Positions 7,896 to 16,306 of a stretch of 33,515 bases of DNA are shown piece after piece. The notes beneath the pieces were generated by a model. The model worked only from the letters and a program-made list of their open reading frames with translations. It had not been told where the DNA came from and made no database searches. Each line of letters begins with the position of its first letter. Within the stretch, counting starts at the first letter, position 1. The translations under genes and the position numbers were made by a program. Location of the stretch: assembly GCA_016872895.1 (NCBI GenBank), contig VGYT01000013.1, positions 1 through 33,515 on the forward strand. Reading direction: 5' to 3'. The stretch is from Planctomycetota bacterium. GTDB taxonomy: Bacteria; Planctomycetota; Phycisphaerae; FEN-1346.

Positions 7896-9239
7896 ATGCA
7901 GGATGGACTGAACAACAAGACCAGCCGCGCGGCGGCGCTGGCGGCCGCATCGCTGCTCCTGGCGGCCGCGGTCCTGGGGGTGATGTGGCTGCCGCGCCTG
8001 TACGCCCGGGGCGACAGGATGCGGGAGGAACTGGAGGCGTCCCAGCCGCTTTCCGCCCTTGCGCAGGATCTGGCGCAGAGCCTGGCGCGGAACGGGCGGA
8101 CGATCCTGTTTGACTGGGTCGGCGCGGCGTCGGCGGCGACCGGCGCGGTCCTGCTGGCCGTGGCGGTGCGGCGGCGGGACGCCCCGGCGTGGGTCGTCGT
8201 GGCGGCGGCCCCCGTGGCGGGCGCGCTCTTGTGTGCCGCGCCTGAGGCCGTTTCGCGTGCGGCCGTGCCCGTCTTGCGGCTGGGCGTTGCGGCGGCGGCG
8301 GCCGTCGGCTGGCTCGTATCCGCCCGGATGCTTTCCGGGCGCCTTCAGTACGGCGTTGGGTGCGCATGCCTGGCTGCGGCGGCGCTGTTCTTCACGTGGT
8401 GGGAGCCGCCGCCGCCCCGGCCGGTCCCGATTGCGCGTCCGCTGGCCATGCTCCGGGATGAGTTGCTCGGCAAACTGCCCGGCTGGACAGGCGAGGTGCG
8501 CAAACTCGACCCGGCCACGGAAGCCACCCTCGGGGCCGACGAGTACCTGAACCTGAATCTGGCGGCACCGGGAGGCGCGCCGGCCGTTCTGGTATTCGTC
8601 ACGTACAACGCCAACGCCATGTCGCAGGTTCCCCACGTGCCGTGGGTCTGCATGGTGGAGGGCGGCTACAAACTGGTTGAAATCCGGCAGGATGGGGTGA
8701 TCACCGGTTCCGTGCCGGGGCGCGAAATTCAGGCGAACGTCATACTGTTTGAGAAAGGTTCCGGCCGCGAGCGGGCCCGCGCCCTGATGATGCAGTACTT
8801 CCGGGTGGGGGAAGAGTACACGTGGAACCGCCAGATCGCGCGGTTCCTGGCCACGTCGGGGAGCCTTCGCGGCAGTTTCCTGTCGCAGACGCAGGTGAGC
8901 ATCTGGCTGCCCCCCGGCGACGCGCAGGACCCGCTCGAAAAATCCAGCGCCGCCTACCGCACCGGCCTGCTCATCCTGGACGTGCTGGTGCCGCTGCTGG
9001 AGCGCGAGTACTACCCGGACCTGGGGGGACAAGCACCAAGCCCGAAGCCCGAAGCCCGAATCAAACGCCAAACTTCAAACAGCAATTGGCTTCTTGCCGT
9101 TTGCTGTTTCATTCGGGATTCGGGTTTCGGGTTCAGGCGTTTCCGGCGCTTGCGGCGGCCGGGTTTCGGGCTTCCGCCTTGCCGCCGGCGCACCCGGGTG
9201 CCATTGCATGGGCGAAGGAGGCTGATTCAGCATGGCTAG
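7896..9239 (+). CDS. EpsI-family exosortase-associated protein with five-helix N-terminal membrane part
   Basis: EpsI (DUF3485) proteins accompany exosortases and are thought to act at the outer face of the inner membrane in exopolysaccharide or PEP-CTERM handling; the exact role is not settled. The 447-residue product has about five hydrophobic segments in its first 170 residues (one at about 11-31, four between about 68 and 168). An EpsI-like domain follows from about 178, with LPGWTGEVRKL, YLNLNLA and the VPHVPWVC motif holding the conserved H247 and C252. The last 68 or so residues, from about 380, are encoded by the palindromic repeat at 9038-9174 and look unrelated to the family. The stop overlaps the next start by 8 bp. 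The ribosome site for the ATG at 7896 is weak. Confidence 0.85.
   Translation: MQDGLNNKTSRAAALAAASLLLAAAVLGVMWLPRLYARGDRMREELEASQPLSALAQDLAQSLARNGRTILFDWVGAASAATGAVLLAVAVRRRDAPAWVVVAAAPVAGALLCAAPEAVSRAAVPVLRLGVAAAAAVGWLVSARMLSGRLQYGVGCACLAAAALFFTWWEPPPPRPVPIARPLAMLRDELLGKLPGWTGEVRKLDPATEATLGADEYLNLNLAAPGGAPAVLVFVTYNANAMSQVPHVPWVCMVEGGYKLVEIRQDGVITGSVPGREIQANVILFEKGSGRERARALMMQYFRVGEEYTWNRQIARFLATSGSLRGSFLSQTQVSIWLPPGDAQDPLEKSSAAYRTGLLILDVLVPLLEREYYPDLGGQAPSPKPEARIKRQTSNSNWLLAVCCFIRDSGFGFRRFRRLRRPGFGLPPCRRRTRVPLHGRRRLIQHG
9038..9174. repeat. CCCGAAG-heptamer inverted repeat, copy 1 (within the 3' end of the epsI gene)
   Basis: Tandem CCCGAAG heptamers on the left and GGGTTTCGGGCTT on the right flank a core containing CAGCAATTGGCTTCTTGCCG. 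This core is the reverse complement of the core in the copies at 13523 and 16081, so the element is inverted here. It is read as the C-terminal tail of the EpsI protein. Confidence 0.8.
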
Positions 9240-12200
9240 ACGTTTGAATACAAGGCTGCTCGTGCGGCTGCTGCTGTTCGTGGGCGTGCCGGTGGCGGCC
9301 CTGGCCATCGTGGCCGCAAGCGGGTGGCTCTCAGGCGGCGACCCGCAGAAGTACGTCGAGCAGGCCCGCGCCCTGGCCGACCAGGGCGACTGGGCCGCCG
9401 CGTGGATCGCCGTCCGAAGCGCAGTCAAGGCCGGCGCCGGGAAGGACCCCGACGTGCAGATGCTCGTGGCCCGCATTGCGCTTCGCCTTACGCCGCCGGC
9501 CGTGCGCCCGGCCCTGGAGGCCTACCGTGCCGCGGTGGCCCTGAAGCCCGACCTCGTGGATGCCCAGCAGGAGATCGTCCAACTGTACCTCGGCCTGCGC
9601 TACTGGAAAGAGGCCCGCAGCGAGGTGGACCGGCTTATCCAGATGAACCCCTCCTTCGGCAAGGCTTACCTCTGGGGCGCCGTGGCCGAGATGAGCATGG
9701 CGGAGGCCGAGCCGACTCTCGGCCGCAAGACCCCCTTCTACGAGGCCGCCGTCGCCCGGTGCCAGGCCGGCATCGAGAAGGCGCCCGGCCAACTGGACCT
9801 CTATCGCCTCCTGGCCACGGCGCATGAGCGGCTGGGCCAGAGCGACAAGGCCGGCGAGACCCTGGACTCATGCCTGGCCGCGAATCCGAAGGATGCCGAG
9901 GCGTACATCCTGAAGGCGGGCCGCCTACTGGCGCTCGGCAAGGACGCCGAGGCCGAGGCCGTACTTCAGAAGGGCATCCAGGAGTCCGGCGAGGGAGCGC
10001 GCCTCTACCTGGCCCTCTCGGACGTGGCCTTGCGCCGGAAGAAACTCCAGGAGGCCCGCGACCTCCTGGCGAAGGCCCTCGCGATCGACCCGAAGAACGA
10101 GGCGGCGTACCTGCGCCTTTCGAGCATGCACCGGGGCGAAGGCGACCGCGAGAAGGCCCTGGCGGTCATCGTCCAGGGCCTGGAGCAGTTGCCCGACTCC
10201 AAGGCCCTCCGCGCGGACCAGGCCGACATCCTCCTGGAGCAGGGGGCGCTCGCGAAGGCCGACTCATGCGTGAACGCCCTGGCCAAGGAAACGCCAGATG
10301 CGGCAGTGGTGTTCTATCTTCGCGGCAAGCGCGCCATTCTGAACATGCAGTCCAGGCAGGCCATCGTTTACCTGGAGCAGGCGCGCGACAGGCAGCCCAC
10401 GCCGCAGACGCGCCTTCTGCTGGCCCGGGCGTACTTCCTGGCCGACGAACTGGGAGCGGCCCAGGGCGAACTGGACGCGCTGCTGCGCGAACAGCCGGGC
10501 CTCGCCTCGGGCTGGCGGACGCTTGCCGAGGTCCAGTTCCGCCTGCACGATTACGAGAAGGCCGCCCGCAGCGCGGCCAAGGCCCTCGACGCCAACCCGG
10601 ACGACACGGCGATGAGACTCCTGGTGACGCAGACGATGATGCTCCGCAACCGGCCGGCCGACGCGCTGAAGGAGGCACAGGCTGCCGCCCAGCGCGACAA
10701 GGACAACCCCGACCCTTACCTCCTGATGGCCGACATCTACCAGGAGATGAAGCGCCCCGCCGACGTCGAGGCCATGTACCGCCGCGCGATGGCCACTGGC
10801 AAGCAGGGCATGCGCGTCGCCACGCGCTTCGTCCGCTACCTGAAGGACACAGGCCAGCAGGATAAACTCAAGGCATTCACCGAGGAGGCCCGCAAGAGCC
10901 TCGGCGAGGAAGAGGTCATAGAACTGGTGGGCGGGCCGGAGGAGGTCGAGCGCGTCCTGACGGCCCGCGCCGAAAAGCAGGACGCCTCGCCCGCCACCAT
11001 CCTGGCCCTGGCACGCCTCTATTCGTACACCGACCGGCCAGAACAGGCAAAGGAGGCGCTCCAGAAAGCCATGACTGCGGCCAAGCCCGGTGCGCCCGAG
11101 TGGCGACAGGCATGGCAGCAACTTTTCATGCTGGAACTCATGACCGATTCCTACGACAAGGCAGCCGCGCTCGTCGACCAACTCCGGAAGGCCGAACCCG
11201 ACGCCCTGGAGGTCCTCTTCGCCGAGCCGCTCCTCTCGTTGAGCCAGTCGAAGTTGGACCAGGCCCTGACGCAACTGCGGGCCCTGTGCCAGACGCACAA
11301 GTCGGCGTCGCAGGCCCATTTCATCCTGGGTCAGGTCCTGGCCCGGATGCGCCAGTGGGACGAGGCCGTCGCCGCCATCAGCCGCACCCTGGAACTCAGG
11401 CCGCAACTTGTCCCCGCGCGCCTTCTGTTGGGCCGCATCCACCTGGCCCAGGGCAACTACGCGGCCGTGCTCACCGAGGCCGGCGAGGCGCTGAAGTACG
11501 ATCCGCGCCTGGTCTCGGCGATGGAACTGAAGGCCACCGCCCACGCCGGCCTTGGCGCCTGGGACCAGGCCGCCGCCGCACGAGAGGAAATCGCCAAGAT
11601 CGTCCCGAAGAACGGCCAGAACCTCCTCGCCCTGGGGGCCCTCGCGATCCAGCGACACCAGCCGGAGAAGGCCGAGGAGTACTTCCTGCGGGCCCTCGGC
11701 CTGGCGCCCGATAACGTTGCCCTCGTGCGCACCCTGGCGAACTTCTACGCCGAGACCAGCCGCACCGCCCAGGGCCAGAAGGTCATCGACGACTACGTCG
11801 CCCGCCACAAGGATGAGAGCAGGGCCTACGTCCTTCGCGGCGAGTTCGCCGCAGCCACGGCCGGACCCGCTGAGGCCGAAAAGCACTTCCGCAAGGCCGC
11901 CGAACTGGCCCCCAACGACGCGGCGCCCCTCGTGGCCCTGGCCGACCGCTACGGCCAGGCCGGCGAGTGGGAAAAGGCCGAGGCCGTCTATGTCCAGGCC
12001 ATCCAGCGCGCCCCCAAGGACATGACCGCCAAGCGCCGCCTGGCCGACGTCTACATGCTCCAGGGCAAACTCCGCGAGGCCAAGGCCGCCGCCGACGAGG
12101 TGCTCCAGGCCGACCCGAAGGACGCCGGCGCACTGGTCATCGCCGGCCGCATCGCATCCAAGCAGGACAAGGCCGATGAGGCCCGCCGCTGCATGGAGGC

Positions 12201-13539
12201 CGCCCTGGCAATCGACCCGGATTATGGCGAGGCCAAGGTCCGCCTTGCGGAACTCTACGCCGGCCCCGAACCGCTCAAGGCCCTCGATATCCTGACCGGC
12301 ATCGACCCGTCGGATGCCTCGTTCGAGAAGGCGATGCTCCTGCGCAGCGACATCAACACCCGCCGCGTCCTGCTGGCCGAGGCCATCCTGGACCTGCGGC
12401 GCCTCCTGGACTTCCGCCCGAACAGCGTCCCCGGCCGCCTTGCCCTGGCCGCCAAGTACCTGGCCATGCGCGAACCGGCGCGGGCCGGCGAGATACTCCA
12501 GCAACTGTCGCGCGAGCGCCTCGACAAGGACCCCGGCATCCTCGCGGCCCTGGCCGACGCCCAGGTGTTCCAGCAGCGCCACGCCGACGCCCTGGCCAAC
12601 TACGAAAAGGCCCGGGCCCTGCGGCCGGAGTTCGCCGAGGCCCTCGTCGGCGAGGCGCGGTGCCTGGTGGCCATGAACCGCGCCGCCGACGCCGTTACGC
12701 GCGTCCACGCCGCCATGAACCAGTTCCCCAACGAAGTCTGGCCGCGAATGGCCCTCGTCGCCATCCACATGCGCACCGCCCAGCCCGCCAAGGCGTTCGA
12801 GGTCATCCGCACCGGCCTCGTCCGCCGCCCCGACTGGGAGCAGGGTTACGTCATGCTGGCCGACCTGCTGGTGCAGGACAAGAAATCGGCCGACGCCCGC
12901 CAGGTCCTGGCCACCGGCCTGGCGAACATGCCGGCGAGCGTGCCCATCCGCGCGGCCGTCGCCACGCTGGAGGTCAACGAGAACCGCTCCGAGGCCGCCC
13001 GCAGGATCCTCCAGTCCATGGCCGATGAGTTCCAGGCCCTCTACAGCCGCACCCCGGAGAAACTCGACCGCCTCCGCCCCTACATGGGACCCATTCGCGT
13101 TTACAGCCTCGCGCTGTATAATCTCGGCCAGACCGACGAGGCCGTCAAATGGGGCATGATGCTCTGGTCGCTGGACCCGACCGACATCGCCAACGCGAAC
13201 AACATGGCCTGGATCCTTGCCACCGCGTACAAGGACTACGCCCGCGCCACCGAAATGATTCAACAGTGTATGCGCCTCCTGCCGAACCATCCCCAGGTGC
13301 TCGACACGGCCGGCTGGATCGCATTCCTCAGCGGCCGCCACCAGGAGGCCGCCGACAACCTCCTGGCAAGCATCAAGTACGGCGACAACCCGGAGGCCCG
13401 CTACCACCTGGGCCGGGTGTACGAGGCCCGACAGCGCCCCGACGAGGCGCGGGGCGAGTACCAGAAAGCGCTCGACATGGGCTTGGCCGGCAAGGACCGC
13501 GAGGATGCCCTCAGGCGGCTGGGCCCGAAAGGCAAATGA
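9232..13539 (+). CDS. Giant TPR protein of the exosortase/PEP-CTERM system (PrsT-like)
   Basis: A 1435-residue protein with one N-terminal membrane segment (about residues 10-30, LLVRLLLFVGVPVAALAIVA), followed almost entirely by tetratricopeptide repeats; units such as ALAIDPKNEAAYLRLSSMHR and ALGLAPDNVALVRTLANFYA recur through the chain. TPR proteins of this kind regularly accompany exosortases and are presumed to be periplasmic scaffolds for the export or sorting machinery; no enzymatic motif is seen. The ATG at 9232 has AAGGAGG 10 nt upstream and overlaps the epsI end, indicating co-translation. The last few residues and the TGA stop (13537-13539) fall at the edge of a palindromic repeat. 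Repeat number was not counted exactly. Confidence 0.88.
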   Translation: MARRLNTRLLVRLLLFVGVPVAALAIVAASGWLSGGDPQKYVEQARALADQGDWAAAWIAVRSAVKAGAGKDPDVQMLVARIALRLTPPAVRPALEAYRAAVALKPDLVDAQQEIVQLYLGLRYWKEARSEVDRLIQMNPSFGKAYLWGAVAEMSMAEAEPTLGRKTPFYEAAVARCQAGIEKAPGQLDLYRLLATAHERLGQSDKAGETLDSCLAANPKDAEAYILKAGRLLALGKDAEAEAVLQKGIQESGEGARLYLALSDVALRRKKLQEARDLLAKALAIDPKNEAAYLRLSSMHRGEGDREKALAVIVQGLEQLPDSKALRADQADILLEQGALAKADSCVNALAKETPDAAVVFYLRGKRAILNMQSRQAIVYLEQARDRQPTPQTRLLLARAYFLADELGAAQGELDALLREQPGLASGWRTLAEVQFRLHDYEKAARSAAKALDANPDDTAMRLLVTQTMMLRNRPADALKEAQAAAQRDKDNPDPYLLMADIYQEMKRPADVEAMYRRAMATGKQGMRVATRFVRYLKDTGQQDKLKAFTEEARKSLGEEEVIELVGGPEEVERVLTARAEKQDASPATILALARLYSYTDRPEQAKEALQKAMTAAKPGAPEWRQAWQQLFMLELMTDSYDKAAALVDQLRKAEPDALEVLFAEPLLSLSQSKLDQALTQLRALCQTHKSASQAHFILGQVLARMRQWDEAVAAISRTLELRPQLVPARLLLGRIHLAQGNYAAVLTEAGEALKYDPRLVSAMELKATAHAGLGAWDQAAAAREEIAKIVPKNGQNLLALGALAIQRHQPEKAEEYFLRALGLAPDNVALVRTLANFYAETSRTAQGQKVIDDYVARHKDESRAYVLRGEFAAATAGPAEAEKHFRKAAELAPNDAAPLVALADRYGQAGEWEKAEAVYVQAIQRAPKDMTAKRRLADVYMLQGKLREAKAAADEVLQADPKDAGALVIAGRIASKQDKADEARRCMEAALAIDPDYGEAKVRLAELYAGPEPLKALDILTGIDPSDASFEKAMLLRSDINTRRVLLAEAILDLRRLLDFRPNSVPGRLALAAKYLAMREPARAGEILQQLSRERLDKDPGILAALADAQVFQQRHADALANYEKARALRPEFAEALVGEARCLVAMNRAADAVTRVHAAMNQFPNEVWPRMALVAIHMRTAQPAKAFEVIRTGLVRRPDWEQGYVMLADLLVQDKKSADARQVLATGLANMPASVPIRAAVATLEVNENRSEAARRILQSMADEFQALYSRTPEKLDRLRPYMGPIRVYSLALYNLGQTDEAVKWGMMLWSLDPTDIANANNMAWILATAYKDYARATEMIQQCMRLLPNHPQVLDTAGWIAFLSGRHQEAADNLLASIKYGDNPEARYHLGRVYEARQRPDEARGEYQKALDMGLAGKDREDALRRLGPKGK

Positions 13540-13801
13540 AAAGGCAAACCAGAAACCCGACCGCCTGTCTGCGTCGCGCACGCGACAGGCAGGCCGCAAG
13601 CGGCGGAAACGCCTGAACCCGAAAGCCAAATGAAACGGCAAACCCGAAACCCGAATCGCCCGAATCAAACTGCAAACGGCAAGAAGCCAATTGCTGTTTG
13701 TAGTTTGCCGTTTGATTCGGGCGATTCGGGTTTCGGGCTTCGGGCTTCCGGTTTCGGGCTTCGCGATTCGGGCGATTCGAGTTTCGCTCCTTCGGGTTTG
13801 A
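13523..13801. repeat. CCCGAAA-heptamer inverted repeat, copy 2
   Basis: The core GGCAAGAAGCCAATTGCTG is flanked by arms (CCCGAATCGCCCGAATCAAA left, TTTGATTCGGGCGATTCGGG right) and then by strings of CCCGAAA/CCCGAAG heptamers and their complements. It fills the whole TPR-to-chain-length gap and includes the TPR gene stop codon. Confidence 0.85.
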
Positions 13802-13831
13802 GTGTTCAACTGCCGTGAAAGGACGGTGCCC

Positions 13832-16075
13832 ATGTCGCAGCAGCCGATGCCGGTTCCCACGCCGCCGATGGGGGGCCTCGCCCCGGCGGACGTGTGGCGG
13901 ATCATCAAGCGGCGCCTCTGGCTCATCATCGCCTGCTTCGTCGTCCTCGGCCTGGGCGGCTCGGGCGGCCTGGTGGCCTGGTTCGTCTGGGCGCCCCTCT
14001 ACACCGCCGAGGGCATCATCGAGGTCGAGCCGGGACAGGCCCAGATGCCCGTCCTCACGGGCGCCGTTCAGCCCGAAGTGCCCATCGGCCTCCTGGGGCC
14101 CTACATCGAGGCACAGGTGCTGGCCATCAGGAACTACCGCGTCCTCCAGGCAGCCCTGAAGGAACTCGAAGGCAAGCAGTTCGCCTACACCGGCGGCGGC
14201 GACGTACGCGACCTGGCCGAGGACCTCGATGCACGCTACATCCCGAACACGCAGAACATCTACGTCGCCCTGCGCGGCTGGGACCGCAGGGAAGTCACCG
14301 ACATCGTCACCCAGGTCCTCACCCAGTACACCGCCCAGTTGGTCGAAGACCGCAAGCAGGCGGATGCCGACCGCCAGCGCGAACTCAGGCAGGAACGCGA
14401 CGACCTCCGCAACCAACTGGAGGCCCTCGGCCGCCGCCTCGCCAGTCTGCGCGATGAATCCGCCATCATCGTCATCGACGAGCGCGCGAGCGAGCAACTC
14501 GCCCGCCTCACCACCCTGGCCCGACAACTGGCCGACGCCCAGTACAAACTTGCCGAGGCCAAGGCCGCCTGGGACCAGTTCCAGAAACTCCGCGACCAGG
14601 CCGAAGCGGGCAAGGACATGACCCCCGTCCTCATGGTTTATCCCAAGGTCATGGAGGACATGCGCAGGGACGCCGGCATCAATGCCGCCACCGAGTTGGT
14701 CTCGCGGCTTGCACAGGATCTTCAGGGCCTCAGGGCACGGTTCGGACCCAAGAACGAGATCGTCCTGCGCACCGAGACCGCCCTTCAGACCGCACAGAAC
14801 GAACTCCAGGCCAAGCAATCGGATATCCTCGGACAACTGTTTCAGCAGACCGCCGCCACCCTCAAGAGCGATTACGACCGCGCACGCGAAGCCGAGGCCG
14901 ACCTGCTGAGCCGCGTCTCCGAGGCCCGCACCGCCGCCCTCGGCGTCGCTAAACTCACCGCCGACTACCGCGCACGCGAGCAGGAGTACAACCGCGTCCA
15001 GACGCTCCTGAACACCGTCACCGACGGCCTGGAACGCATGCGCATCGCCGCCGCCCTGTTTCGCCCGAACATCCGCGTCACCCGCTGGCCCCTGCTGCCC
15101 ATTGAACCGAGCGAGCCGCGACTCCACCTCTACATCCCCGCCGTTCTCGTCTTCAGCCTCATGGTGGGCCTCGGCCTGGGCCTTCTCGTGGAGGTCGCAG
15201 ATACGCGACTGCGCACCCCCAGCGAGGTCGCCCGCCACGTCGGCGCGCCCCTCCTGGGCAGCATCCCGGACCTCTCCGAAGACGAGCGCCTCGCCATGGA
15301 CACCAACCTCGTTCTCGTCAGCCAGACCGTGCCGCACTCCCTCCTGGCCGAGGCGTTCCGCCAGACCCGCACCAACATGCTGTTCGCGTCCGACCGTCCT
15401 GTCCGCAGCCTCCTGGTCACCAGTCCCAGCCCGGGCGACGGCAAGACCACCGTGGCGGCGAACCTCGCCCTGACGATGGCTCGCGGCGGGAACCGCGTCT
15501 TGCTCATCGAAGCCAACTTCCGCCGACCATGCCTCGCCCGCGCCCTGGACATCCCCGAGGCACTCGGCCTCTCCAACGTCCTGGTGGGCCTGGCCGAGTT
15601 CCAGGATGCCGTTCAGGCCACCAAGATACAGAACCTCGACGTGCTGGTCTGCGGCGCTCTGCCCCCCAGCCCCGCCGAACTCCTCGGCTCGCGCGCCATG
15701 CGCACCCTCATCCAGCGCGAGGTCGAGCGATACGACCAGGTCATCATCGACGGCGCGCCCATCCTCGTCGTCGCGGACAACTACCTCCTGGCCGAGGCCG
15801 TCGACGGCGTCGTCATGGTCCTTCGGGCCGGCGGCAACACCCGCGGCCTCGCCCAGCGGGCCGTCCGACAGGTCCGCACCTTCCGCGCCCGGCTACTCGG
15901 CGCCGTCCTGAACCGCGTCCGGGCCACCAAGGGCGGCTACTTCCGCCAGGCATACCAGGCCTACTACGACTACTCCGGCGCGGCCGGCCCGGCCGCTCTG
16001 CCGGCAACGGCGCGGGGCGCGGCCCGGACATCCTCGTCCACCGCCGTCGCCGACCCGCCGCAGGGCGGAACCTGA
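13832..16075 (+). CDS. Wzc/GumC-like chain-length determinant fused to a BY-kinase-type ATPase
   Basis: A 747-residue inner-membrane co-polymerase predicted to control polysaccharide length and couple synthesis to the Wza-type exporter. A Wzz domain with a first membrane helix at about 30-55 is followed by a long periplasmic coiled coil. A second helix (LYIPAVLVFSLMVGLGLGLL) leads into a cytoplasmic P-loop domain with Walker A SPGDGKTT (K538) and a Walker B-like IIDGAP (D640). The C-terminus has a tyrosine cluster (YFRQAYQAYYDYSG) as in bacterial tyrosine kinases. The Walker A' motif is odd: IEANFRRP (E560, N562) where IDADLRRP is usual. The ATG at 13832 has AAAGGA 8 nt upstream; an in-frame start at 13802 lies in the repeat. 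Autokinase activity is uncertain because of the Walker A' change. Confidence 0.9.
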   Translation: MSQQPMPVPTPPMGGLAPADVWRIIKRRLWLIIACFVVLGLGGSGGLVAWFVWAPLYTAEGIIEVEPGQAQMPVLTGAVQPEVPIGLLGPYIEAQVLAIRNYRVLQAALKELEGKQFAYTGGGDVRDLAEDLDARYIPNTQNIYVALRGWDRREVTDIVTQVLTQYTAQLVEDRKQADADRQRELRQERDDLRNQLEALGRRLASLRDESAIIVIDERASEQLARLTTLARQLADAQYKLAEAKAAWDQFQKLRDQAEAGKDMTPVLMVYPKVMEDMRRDAGINAATELVSRLAQDLQGLRARFGPKNEIVLRTETALQTAQNELQAKQSDILGQLFQQTAATLKSDYDRAREAEADLLSRVSEARTAALGVAKLTADYRAREQEYNRVQTLLNTVTDGLERMRIAAALFRPNIRVTRWPLLPIEPSEPRLHLYIPAVLVFSLMVGLGLGLLVEVADTRLRTPSEVARHVGAPLLGSIPDLSEDERLAMDTNLVLVSQTVPHSLLAEAFRQTRTNMLFASDRPVRSLLVTSPSPGDGKTTVAANLALTMARGGNRVLLIEANFRRPCLARALDIPEALGLSNVLVGLAEFQDAVQATKIQNLDVLVCGALPPSPAELLGSRAMRTLIQREVERYDQVIIDGAPILVVADNYLLAEAVDGVVMVLRAGGNTRGLAQRAVRQVRTFRARLLGAVLNRVRATKGGYFRQAYQAYYDYSGAAGPAALPATARGAARTSSSTAVADPPQGGT

Positions 16076-16080
16076 CAACA

Positions 16081-16290
16081 AACCCGAAGCCCGACCGCCG
16101 CAAGCGGCGGAAACGCCAAACCCGAAAGCCAAATGAAACGGCAAACCCGAAACCCGACCGCCGCAAGCGGCGGAAACGCCAAACCCGAAACCCGAATCCC
16201 GAATCAAACTCCAGACGGCAAAAAGCCAATTGCTGTTTGCAGTTTGCCGTTTGATTCGGGCGATTCGGGCTTCGGGCTTCGGGTTTGGGG
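16081..16290. repeat. CCCGAAA-heptamer inverted repeat, copy 3
   Basis: This copy has the same orientation and core (AAAAAGCCAATTGCTGTTTG) as copy 2, with CCCGAAA heptamers and two internal hairpins of CCGCCGCAAGCGGCGG. It occupies the gap between the chain-length gene and the VanZ-domain gene. Confidence 0.85.
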
Positions 16291-16306
16291 TTGAGGCGAT
16301 GTGCCG

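Noticed and set aside
10264-13929. A minus-strand open frame of over 1200 codons opposite the TPR gene
   Set aside because: The plus strand encodes unmistakable TPR repeats; the antisense frame has no family motif and runs through repeat DNA.
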